Made by a program: the position numbers and the translations under genes. The notes under the pieces were generated by a model that was not told the DNA's origin, searched no databases, and saw nothing but the letters and a program-made list of their open reading frames with translations. A stretch of DNA of 6,654 bases from Ignavibacteriota bacterium (GTDB taxonomy: Bacteria; Bacteroidota; Ignavibacteria; UBA10030; SZUA-254), in the NCBI GenBank assembly GCA_016191715.1, contig JACPVN010000531.1, positions 1 through 6,654 of the forward strand. Reading direction: 5' to 3'. Of the stretch, positions 1-5,790 are shown piece after piece (the first letter of the stretch is position 1; every line of letters begins with the position of its first letter).

Positions 1-90
1 TCCGCTACCGAAATCAATGCCGAGGACAAGTCCGCCGCCGACGGTGGAGATTGCTTTGAGGAAATTTCTTCGTGATGTATTCGTACTCAT
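1..90 (-). CDS. Molybdopterin-binding subunit of an IorB-like molybdenum hydroxylase, N-terminal 30 codons only
   Basis: Reading from the ATG at 90-88 toward the window edge gives MSTNTSRRNFLKAISTVGGG and ten further residues. This is a classic twin-arginine (Tat) signal: SRRNFLK at residues 6-12, followed by a small hydrophobic segment (AISTVGGGLVLG). The gene overlaps the stop of the upstream [2Fe-2S] subunit by 4 bp (ATGA, 90-87), so the two are almost certainly translationally coupled. In isoquinoline 1-oxidoreductase-type and related aldehyde/xanthine dehydrogenase enzymes, the large subunit that binds the molybdenum cofactor follows the ferredoxin-like subunit and often carries a Tat signal, so the enzyme works outside the cytoplasmic membrane. 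The identity rests on the Tat signal and the neighbour. The catalytic region lies beyond the window, so the substrate cannot be read. Confidence 0.8.
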   Translation of the reverse strand, partial: MSTNTSRRNFLKAISTVGGGLVLGIDFGSG

Positions 91-554
91 CGCACACCTC
101 CATCTTGAGATGCGCGATGAATTGCTTTCCGAATCCGGTTGTACGTTCCGCAACGACAGATATTCATTCCCATTGCCGCGTCAATATCTTCATCAGTTGG
201 ATTTGATTTTTGATTGAGTAACGCCGCCGCCGCCATGATTTGCCCCGACTGACAGTAGCCGCATTGCGGAACTTCTTCTGCAATCCATGCAAGTTGCAAA
301 CGGTGCGAACGGTCGGAGGAGAGTCCTTCGATAGTGAGGACAGATTTGCCCGCGACAGACTCGACCGGAGTAACGCACGAGCGTATTGCTTCGCCATCCA
401 CATGAACGGTGCAGGAGCCGCACAACGCTCTGCCGCAACCGAACTTTGTGCCTGTCATTCCAAGAACATCGCGCAGAACCCAGAGAAGCGGCATGTCAGG
501 TTCGGCATCTACCGTGTGTTGCTTATTGTTGATTGTGAGAGAGAAGGTGGACAT
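87..554 (-). CDS. [2Fe-2S] small subunit of an isoquinoline 1-oxidoreductase (IorA)-like molybdenum hydroxylase
   Basis: This 155-residue protein is the electron-transfer subunit of a xanthine oxidase-family hydroxylase. It passes electrons from the molybdenum centre of the large subunit through two [2Fe-2S] clusters. The N-terminal plant-ferredoxin-like domain has Cys40, Cys45, Cys48 and Cys60 (GCGRALCGSCTVHVDG then RSC). The C-terminal helical domain has Cys98, Cys101, Cys133 and Cys135 (PQCGYCQSGQ and NICRCGTYNRI). All eight cluster ligands are present and the length is normal for the IorA-type subunit, so it looks intact and functional. The start at 554 is supported by AAAGGA (567-562) seven bases upstream. 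It has no signal peptide of its own; proteins of this type are usually carried across the membrane with the Tat-tagged partner encoded next (90-1). The exact substrate (N-heterocycle, aldehyde or other) cannot be told from this subunit. Confidence 0.95.
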   Translation of the reverse strand: MSTFSLTINNKQHTVDAEPDMPLLWVLRDVLGMTGTKFGCGRALCGSCTVHVDGEAIRSCVTPVESVAGKSVLTIEGLSSDRSHRLQLAWIAEEVPQCGYCQSGQIMAAAALLNQKSNPTDEDIDAAMGMNICRCGTYNRIRKAIHRASQDGGVR

Positions 555-614
555 GGGTTGTTCCTTTCTGATGTTATCTTATCAATATCATTTTTTTTGA
601 TAGATTTTTCCGTG

Positions 615-638
615 CCGTCAGGACTTTCGTCCTGACGG
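615..638. repeat. Perfect 10-bp palindromic hairpin in the gap upstream of the iorA-like gene
   Basis: CCGTCAGGAC (615-624) pairs perfectly with GTCCTGACGG (629-638) around a four-base loop, TTTC on the plus strand and GAAA on the minus strand. No run of T follows on either strand, so it does not look like an intrinsic terminator. It resembles a REP-like palindromic repeat or a structured leader element. Its minus-strand loop and stem core are close to the hairpin at 690-713. Its GTCAGGAC/GTCCTGAC arms are near-identical to those of the second hairpin in the element at 1994-2035. Confidence 0.75.
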
Positions 639-689
639 GTGTGAGGGATTGGCATCTGCAGCGTTCGGAAACTTCCTGCACCTTTATAC

Positions 690-713
690 GTGTCAGGTCG
701 AAAGACCTGACAC
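690..713. repeat. Second perfect 10-bp hairpin with a GAAA loop
   Basis: GTGTCAGGTC (690-699) and GACCTGACAC (704-713) form a perfect stem around GAAA (700-703) on the plus strand. The GTCAGG core matches the hairpin at 615-638, but here the GAAA loop is on the opposite strand. It lies 62 bases downstream of the antitoxin-like gene that ends at 775 and could slow transcription or protect the transcript end. It lacks the U-tract of an intrinsic terminator. The 76 bases between the two hairpins contain TGCAG...CTGCA (657-661 and 676-680) and no reading frame I can support. Confidence 0.75.
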
Positions 714-774
714 CACAACTAAACTTCATCAAATTGAAACACATACTCATAACAGAATTGAAATCATATTATCC

Positions 775-972
775 TTATGATTCAGCAACTAGTTCTTGCT
801 CTGACTTTCGTTTCTTCAACAAACCTTCTTGTTCAAATTTGTTGGCAACGAGTTCAGCTTTCTTCAAGAGGTATTCAATCCCCTTTTCAAGTTCCATGTC
901 TTTGATATCATTATGAAGCTCGTTCTTCCAATCCCAAACTTCTTTCTGTGCTTTTGAAATATTTTCATTCAT
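775..972 (-). CDS. Small charged helical protein, probable antitoxin partner of the PIN-domain gene
   Basis: A 65-residue protein starting MNENISKAQKEVWDWKNEL and ending EQELVAES. It is highly charged, predicted largely helical, and has a Trp-rich amphipathic start (VWDWKNELHNDI) and a Lys/Glu-rich tail. I recognise no DNA-binding fold with certainty. The ATG at 972 overlaps the end of the PIN-domain gene by 8 bases (ATGAATGA) and has TGGA eight bases upstream. An in-frame TTG at 978 is less likely because that TGGA would be only two bases away. Position and size, directly after a VapC-like gene and overlapping it, suggest the cognate antitoxin. The order is reversed relative to most VapBC modules, where the antitoxin comes first. 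The function is inferred from context only. Confidence 0.75.
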   Translation of the reverse strand: MNENISKAQKEVWDWKNELHNDIKDMELEKGIEYLLKKAELVANKFEQEGLLKKRKSEQELVAES

Positions 973-1468
973 AGTCAATATCCATTAATTCCAAGGGTGT
1001 TACTATTCTCATTCTATCAGAAAATCCAAGCAATGCATTTACACCATGAATCCGGCGTTCACGATGAATATTTGCCAGATGTTTGTAATTCCAACTCACT
1101 AAAAAATCCATATCGTTGACCACAGCAATCGCAACGTGTAAAGCATCGGCTTCTTTCGTCTCTGGAATGATACCATGACGTATATAGTTTACTGTGAGCA
1201 ACGAGATTTCTTCCGATTGCTCGACAGGAACCCGCTCGAGAAAATAGTCATCTATTGTCCTTAATAACTTATTTCTTTTTTCGATATTTGTTGTCTTCTC
1301 AATCTCGGCGATAACAACGTTGGAGATAAATGTTTCAAAAATTCCCGGCTTAATATAATGTTCGAAGAAATCAATTGTTATTGCCTTCTTTTCCGGTGCA
1401 TCATCTGCATAAAGAAAGTTCGGTACAGAAGTGTCCAAATATATTTCAATTCGTTTTGAATGCGTCAT
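965..1468 (-). CDS. PIN-domain protein (VapC-like putative ribonuclease toxin)
   Basis: This 167-residue protein carries the PIN-domain pattern of metal-dependent RNases. The acidic residues in the expected order are Asp12 (IYLDTSVPNF), Glu55 (VVIAEIEK), Asp108 (KEADALHVAIA) and Asp121 (DMDFLVSWNYKHLAN). VapC-type toxins cut RNA, often tRNA, when freed from their antitoxin. The frame is open upstream to an ATG at 1606, but I place the start at the ATG at 1468. The extra 46 codons run through inverted-repeat sequence and have no PIN homology, whereas MTHSKRIEIYLDTS is a normal start for this family. There is no strong Shine-Dalgarno before 1468, so the start is the least certain part. The downstream partner at 972-775 overlaps by 8 bases. 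The active-site residues look intact. Confidence 0.88.
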   Translation of the reverse strand: MTHSKRIEIYLDTSVPNFLYADDAPEKKAITIDFFEHYIKPGIFETFISNVVIAEIEKTTNIEKRNKLLRTIDDYFLERVPVEQSEEISLLTVNYIRHGIIPETKEADALHVAIAVVNDMDFLVSWNYKHLANIHRERRIHGVNALLGFSDRMRIVTPLELMDIDYE

Positions 1469-1530
1469 CGTGTACCAATGTACTGGAAATCGGAGATTCG
1501 TCAAAAAAAAATGCTTTAACCGATAGGGGT

Positions 1531-1700
1531 ACGTTCCTGCGGTGTGCAGGAAGTTCCCTCCGATGCTCGCTCTCAGGCAATACGGTACAGGGAAGATTCC
1601 GCACAAGAAGGGATTTTCCCCACACCGTGCGGAACACCTCAGGTTATATATAGTCTTCCCCCGCGGCTTGCGGGGAAAGTCCTGCGCAGCTCAGGGCTGA
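1531..1700. repeat. Cluster of imperfect inverted repeats in intergenic DNA
   Basis: Several stem-loops follow one another. TTCCTGC/GCAGGAA pairs 1534-1540 with 1546-1552. TTCCGCAC/GTGCGGAA pairs 1597-1604 with 1627-1634 around a loop containing GGG...CCC. CCCCGC/GCGGGG pairs 1659-1664 with 1670-1675, extended by a bulge. CAGC/GCTG pairs 1688-1691 with 1697-1700. The segment is more GC-rich than the genes around it. GTGCAGGAAGTT at 1544-1555 occurs as its complement at 670-681, and the similarity extends on one side (TCGGA plus 2-4 bases before ACTTCCTGCAC). Together these suggest degraded copies of a short intergenic repeat rather than coding sequence. Confidence 0.55.
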
Positions 1701-1744
1701 GAAAGTGGCTAAAATGATTTGTTTTTGATGGAACGTGGTAATTT

Positions 1745-1785
1745 GCAAAAATATTAAGAAGAACATCGGGGTAGCACCGATGCTC
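1745..1785 (-). terminator. Candidate intrinsic terminator of the secreted-protein gene
   Basis: About 23 bases after the stop codon at 1808, the minus strand forms a nine-pair stem. GAGCATCGG (1785-1777) pairs with CCGATGTTC (1769-1761), including one G-U pair, around a seven-base loop. A T-rich tail follows (TTCTTAATATTTTT, to about 1747). The tail is interrupted by A residues, so strength is uncertain. The plus strand also has a T-rich stretch after the stem (CTCTTTTC), so it might act in both directions. Confidence 0.55.
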
Positions 1786-1807
1786 TTTTCAAGAAAAATC
1801 TCTATCC

Positions 1808-4800
1808 TTATCGGACTAACAACATCTTTTTTATATCAGTAAAAGCACCGGCTGACAACTTGTAGAAATAAACTCCACTCGGAACAATTGATGCATTCCA
1901 CTCTACCGATTTGAATCCCGCCTCCTGAACATCATTCACCAATGTTGCCACTTCCTGACCAAGCACGTTATACACTTTCAATGTTACATTGTAGGACGAC
2001 TCGCCGAGTCGTCCGGTCGGGACAGCGTCTTGACCTACAGGTAACGAGTAACGAATTACTGTTGTCGGGTTGAACGGATTCGGATAGTTCTGCTCGAGAG
2101 AAAACTCTTTTGGTAGTTCAGAAGAACCGGCAAGATTTAATTTGATTTTCGATTCAGGATTCGAGATTTGAATCTTGCTATTACTCTTTAATGGAATCTC
2201 TTTTCCATCTACTTTGAGAGATGCTGACATACTATGCTCATTGATATTCCAAGTAAGAATAATTGGATACTCCGCTGATGAAACAACAATGGGAATTTCT
2301 TTTGACTTCCCATTCTCACCAAACTCAACAAAGTTGTTTGAAGCAAAACGAGCATCGAAAATTCCGGATGGCGGTGGAGGCGGCAACTCCCACAAACCGA
2401 TGGGAGGGAGTTCCACTCCCGACCTCTTCCCCGATGTGAAGTACAAACTCTGTTGATTACCTTTTACGTCTGTAATCATGATTGAATTATATTTTTCCAG
2501 AGATTCATTTTGATAAGCATTTTGTTTGTTAAAAATACCCAGCGGATTTAAGATTATCTTTCCCGCGCTACTAACCTGTACCCAGTATCCTTTTGCCGGT
2601 TCAATGGTATTCGTAACATTATATCCCCTATCAAATGCGAAGATACTGGAAGTAATAATGTTCGGAGGGTCGGTAACTATTGAAGTAACAGCAGCCGGTA
2701 ATGCTAATGAACCGATCATGTTCCATCCCGCTTCAACTGCGAGAGTATCATGCGTTCTGGCAAGACCGCTTACCGTTGCTACTTGTGCATCGCCAAACTT
2801 GAGCCAGTAACCTAAACCATAATCAAGTGAATCTACAAGTCTGTAAAATTGATAAAACTTAAATGCTTCTGAGGTTGCTGTTGGAAAAAGCGTTCCCTTT
2901 GCGCGATTGGAAACAGTTACAGGCAGGGAAATCATATTCCAATTTTTGGAAAGATAATATGGAACAGCTATCGTTGCCACGTTCACAATCTCGAACGACG
3001 TTATTGCATTGTTCGTGATGCTGACGCTGTTTCCTGTTTTCATTTCAAACTTGAGTAACTGACCATGAGTCGCCACATCCTGAATTGTCCACTGTCCGTT
3101 ATCTAACGATGCGGATGACCATTGCACCGAAATTGGATAGCCACCGGAACCGGGTTGAAACTCGCAGGTATAAACATTTCTTATATGGTCAAGAAGAAAG
3201 AGCGGACGGAGGTCTGTCTCGATTCCATTGGTTCCGGAAATATTCCAACGGGCATCAAACGTGCCAATGCCCGGTTTCGGACTCAGTTCCTGTTCATTCA
3301 GTAACGTATCTATTCCATCGGTGGCGAAATAACTTCTTCCTAAAAACAACGAATCAAATTCATCGCCATTGTCAGTTATCTTCATTCCTGTTCGATACTC
3401 AAACGAGGAAGAATTGAATACACCAAAATCCTTATCCTCAACTACTTGACCACTACTGTTAATTGTAATAGAAAATGAATCCGGAGAAGTAGGCGCAAGT
3501 TGGAGCCAACCGTTCTTCTTTTCTAACTTGACTGAGTATGTTCCGACCTGCAACGATGAAAAAGTAAAATTACCGTTAGCATCCGTTACAGCGCTATTGG
3601 TTGTTGTTCCTGAGAGATACACATTCCAGTTAGATAATGCGGTGTCAGCATAATCATTAACTCCATTAGTATTACGGTCGTGAAAGACTGAGCCACTGAT
3701 TATCCCTAACTGAAAGTTTCCAAATAATATCCCCGTAGTCGTCGTACCTTCCATCACTTCAACCGGCTGAGGATTTTGTGATGACTGTATCCAACCTGCG
3801 AGAGTAGATTTAGACAACGTATAAATTCCGGGACCTAATTGAGCGAACGAAAAATTCCCCTGTCCATCAGTTGATGTTGTTGCATTTGTGGCGCCACTCA
3901 ACTCGATTGTCCATCCCGCTACTCCATTTTCCCCTGAGTCTTTGATTCCATTTCCATTATTATCAAGAAAATTATTGCCGGAAATTGAGGCCGGAGTATA
4001 ACTGTAAACAATTTCAAAATAACGGAGAGAAGAATTGCTCACAACCAACACGCTATCCGTTTTCATGTTGATGTTGACTGTGCCGCCATGTGTAAGTGAA
4101 TCCCGTAGTCTTATCGTCGAGTTTAATGTCGGCAAGCGACTTGGTTTCCATCGAATCGTCATCGGATAACCGCCTCCGCCCGGTTGAATCCGGATGGTGT
4201 GAGTAATTTGGAAATGACCATCCTTCATGACATCGCGAATATCAACCTTCGATGGAATTCCCTCCGGTAATAAACATCTGGCATCGAACCCGCCACTTGG
4301 TATTGGCGGAAGTTCATACTCTCCATGAATTCCATCAAGAGAGTCGGTAGCGCCAAGTACCGAACCGAACTTGATTGTATCGCGAATTCCACCATTATCA
4401 GATATGGCAAGTTCTGCAAAAAATTCAGATGGACTTGGAGGGATTACAGAAAACGTCGTAACAAGTGTATCGTTTACGCGATTCTCATCTTCATTGAGTT
4501 GAGCAATGACACGCAGTTTGTATGTACCATCGTTCAACGAAGTCCAGATACCAAAGTTAGCAACAGCAGAGTTGTTTGAGGCGATTGTTGTATTTTCCGT
4601 TTTGGTAAAATGCGGAGAAGCAAAGGTTCCAGTAACAGTATCAACTTGAGCGAGAACGGTGAAAGTTTTTGATGAGGGAGAAAAATTTTTTACTGATGAA
4701 TATATAGAAATTGACTGTTGAGCTGTAACATAATTATTTGTTGGTGCAATTGATAATAAGGCAACATCATTGGTTATGTTTTTGAATATGGAAACCGTGT

Positions 4801-5053
4801 TTGAACTAATATTCGCAACAACAAGGTCACCATCCCCATCCCCGTCCACATCACTGATAAAGACAGATCTGGAATTACTTCCCATGGCATAGTCCACTTT
4901 CGCTGTGAATGTTCCGTCACCATTGTTCTTCAGGATGGAAATCGTGTTGGTGTTCGTACTCAGTCCTAACGTAATAGCGAGGTCGCCATCTCCGTCCCCA
5001 TCAATATCACTGATGAAGATGGATTGTGGAAAAGTTCCCGTCGCATACTCCAC
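1808..5053 (-). CDS. C-terminal part of a giant T9SS-secreted FG-GAP repeat protein (frame-shifted from its N-terminal part)
   Basis: The 1081-codon frame begins inside an FG-GAP repeat at a GTG that is really the Val of the repeated KVDY motif, so it is very probably not an independent gene. Domains in order: two FG-GAP/VCBS repeats (1-97, DxDGDGDGD), a CARDB-like beta domain (98-205), and an FDAR module (213-352). Two SdrD_B/Cna-B-like domains follow (353-447 with DNNGNGIKDSGENGVAGW, and 450-547 with DRNTNGVNDYADTALSNW). Then come a second FDAR module (552-692), a repeat region with WNMISLPV and WNMIGSLA (697-836), a divergent third FDAR module after PPPPPSG (857-974), and a T9SS type A sorting domain (984-1081, NYPNPFNPTT ... 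GVYFYKLSAG ... KKMLLV). The likely role is an exported, surface-attached or released multidomain protein; no catalytic domain is visible. A 42-bp double hairpin sits in frame in the sorting domain (codons 1007-1020). Without the N-terminal signal peptide this part alone could not be secreted. Confidence 0.85.
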   Translation of the reverse strand: MEYATGTFPQSIFISDIDGDGDGDLAITLGLSTNTNTISILKNNGDGTFTAKVDYAMGSNSRSVFISDVDGDGDGDLVVANISSNTVSIFKNITNDVALLSIAPTNNYVTAQQSISIYSSVKNFSPSSKTFTVLAQVDTVTGTFASPHFTKTENTTIASNNSAVANFGIWTSLNDGTYKLRVIAQLNEDENRVNDTLVTTFSVIPPSPSEFFAELAISDNGGIRDTIKFGSVLGATDSLDGIHGEYELPPIPSGGFDARCLLPEGIPSKVDIRDVMKDGHFQITHTIRIQPGGGGYPMTIRWKPSRLPTLNSTIRLRDSLTHGGTVNINMKTDSVLVVSNSSLRYFEIVYSYTPASISGNNFLDNNGNGIKDSGENGVAGWTIELSGATNATTSTDGQGNFSFAQLGPGIYTLSKSTLAGWIQSSQNPQPVEVMEGTTTTGILFGNFQLGIISGSVFHDRNTNGVNDYADTALSNWNVYLSGTTTNSAVTDANGNFTFSSLQVGTYSVKLEKKNGWLQLAPTSPDSFSITINSSGQVVEDKDFGVFNSSSFEYRTGMKITDNGDEFDSLFLGRSYFATDGIDTLLNEQELSPKPGIGTFDARWNISGTNGIETDLRPLFLLDHIRNVYTCEFQPGSGGYPISVQWSSASLDNGQWTIQDVATHGQLLKFEMKTGNSVSITNNAITSFEIVNVATIAVPYYLSKNWNMISLPVTVSNRAKGTLFPTATSEAFKFYQFYRLVDSLDYGLGYWLKFGDAQVATVSGLARTHDTLAVEAGWNMIGSLALPAAVTSIVTDPPNIITSSIFAFDRGYNVTNTIEPAKGYWVQVSSAGKIILNPLGIFNKQNAYQNESLEKYNSIMITDVKGNQQSLYFTSGKRSGVELPPIGLWELPPPPPSGIFDARFASNNFVEFGENGKSKEIPIVVSSAEYPIILTWNINEHSMSASLKVDGKEIPLKSNSKIQISNPESKIKLNLAGSSELPKEFSLEQNYPNPFNPTTVIRYSLPVGQDAVPTGRLGESSYNVTLKVYNVLGQEVATLVNDVQEAGFKSVEWNASIVPSGVYFYKLSAGAFTDIKKMLLVR
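1994..2035 (-). repeat. In-frame 42-bp double-hairpin element inside the sorting domain
   Basis: Two stem-loops abut exactly. GGACGACTCG (1994-2003) and CGAGTCGTCC (2005-2014) form a perfect ten-pair stem around a single base. GGTCGGGAC (2015-2023) and GTCTTGACC (2027-2035) form a nine-pair stem, two of them G-U, around AGC. TGTAGG (1990-1995) and CCTACA (2034-2039) lie at the two ends as inverted copies. On the coding strand the 42 bases add 14 residues (GQDAVPTGRLGESS) between RYSLPV and YNVTLKVYN. Those two blocks lie next to each other or nearly so in ordinary T9SS sorting domains. It looks like a mobile palindromic element that kept the reading frame. Confidence 0.7.
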
Positions 5054-5790
5054 TATTGCGCGAATGTTCCGTCTCCATAGTTCTTCAGGATGGAAACCGT
5101 GTTTGAACCAATATTCGTAACAGCAAGGTCACCATCGCCGTCACCATCCACATCGCTTATGGAGACGGATGTGGGAGCGCGACCGCCTCCCATTGCATAG
5201 TCCACTTTCGTTGTGAATGTTCCGTCTCCATTGTTCTTGAGGATAGAAACTGTATGGGATATTAAATTCGCAACAGCAAGGTCGCCATCGCCGTCACCAT
5301 CTACATCGTTGACATAAATGGAGTAGGGGACTCTTCCAGTCTCATAGTCCACTTTGGTTGTGAATGAGCCATCTCCATTGTTCATCAGGATGGAAACGGT
5401 ACCAGAACCATTTCCAACTGCAAGGTCGCCATCGCCATCCCCATCAAGATCGCTGATGAAGACGGATCTGGGATAACTTCTCGTCACATAGTCCACTTTC
5501 GCCGTGTATGTGCCATCCCCATTGTTCCTTGAGATGGAAACAGTGTTGGTATCATTCACAACAACAAGGTCACCATCGCTGTCGCCGTCAAGGTCGCCGA
5601 TGAAAACAGAACTGGGATAACCTCTCATTTCATAGTCCACTTTTTCTGTAAATGTTCCGTCTCCATTGTTCTTGAAGATGGAAACAGTGTTGGAATTAGC
5701 ATTCGCTACTGCAAGGTCACCATCACCGTCACCATCCACATCGCTAATAAAGACAGCCACGGGAGAAGTTCCGGTCGCATAGTCCACTTT
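4766..5790 (-). repeat. Seven tandem FG-GAP/VCBS-type repeats at DNA and protein level
   Basis: Units begin at the KVDY (or IVEY) motif at about 5790, 5643, 5499, 5355, 5208, 5056 and 4900. Unit lengths are 147, 144, 144, 147, 152, 156 and about 136 bases. Each encodes KVDY, a variable stretch, VFISDxDGDGDGDLAVxN, NTVSILKNNGDGTF. The Asp/Gly loop is the calcium-binding loop of FG-GAP/VCBS repeats, which build beta-propellers in integrin-like and secreted proteins; seven units would suit a seven-bladed propeller. Long stretches are nearly identical between units at DNA level, which favours recombination between units and also assembly error. The fifth unit alone is not a multiple of three. Confidence 0.9.
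5053..5064 (-). other. Frame break in the secreted-protein gene (one base missing)
   Basis: All other junctions between repeats encode F-T-x-K-V-D-Y, with six bases between the Phe codon and the Lys codon. Here the Phe codon (5064-5062) is followed by only five bases (GCGCA, 5061-5057) before ATA-GTG-GAG-TAT, which reads IVEY. The upstream frame therefore ends at TAG (5055-5053), and the rest of the protein continues in the next frame. Both sides keep the family pattern perfectly, so the lesion is recent or is a sequencing/assembly error. The stop and a GTG overlap as TAGTG, so termination-reinitiation is conceivable. I see no slippery heptamer for programmed frameshifting. Confidence 0.85.

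Larger units (their letters stand above)
1469..1807. other. Intergenic stretch between the secreted-protein gene and the PIN gene
   Basis: No supportable gene lies in these 339 bases. Short open frames cross it on both strands, but they have no start signals or recognisable protein features and run through inverted repeats. It holds a terminator candidate for the secreted-protein gene (about 1745-1785), a plain AT-rich stretch (1701-1744) and a hairpin cluster (1531-1700). A further short segment (1469-1530) must hold the promoter of the PIN pair, if it has its own. The segment includes a plus-strand run of nine A (T on the minus strand) and a small inverted repeat, GTAC-CAAT-GTAC, just ahead of the PIN start. 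Confidence 0.7.

Noticed and set aside
690..713. Hairpin as intrinsic terminator of the PIN pair
   Set aside because: The stem is strong, but neither strand has a T-run after it; kept as a palindromic repeat instead.
641..916. Plus-strand open frame over the gap and the antitoxin-like gene
   Set aside because: It is antisense to the helical protein, crosses the hairpin at 690-713, and has no ribosome binding site or family features.
1476..1510. Promoter for the PIN pair (TTGACG, 16 bases, TACATT on the minus strand)
   Set aside because: The match is partial, would leave almost no leader, and promoters of this bacterial group differ from the E. coli pattern.
1469..1606. N-terminal extension of the PIN protein to an ATG at 1606
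   Set aside because: The 46 extra codons run through inverted repeats, show no PIN homology, and precede the natural family start (MTHSKRIEIYLDTS).
1375..1653. Plus-strand open frame across the PIN gene start and the hairpin cluster
   Set aside because: It is antisense to a well-supported gene and to inverted repeats, with Cys/Ser-rich translation of no recognisable family.
2015..2035. Hairpin as a regulatory RNA or terminator inside the gene
   Set aside because: It lies within an open, conserved reading frame on its coding strand and is followed by no T-run; an inserted repeat explains it better.
5040..5075. Programmed ribosomal frameshift at the break in the secreted-protein gene
   Set aside because: There is no slippery heptamer or convincing downstream structure, and the missing base relative to six sister junctions points to an indel or an assembly error.
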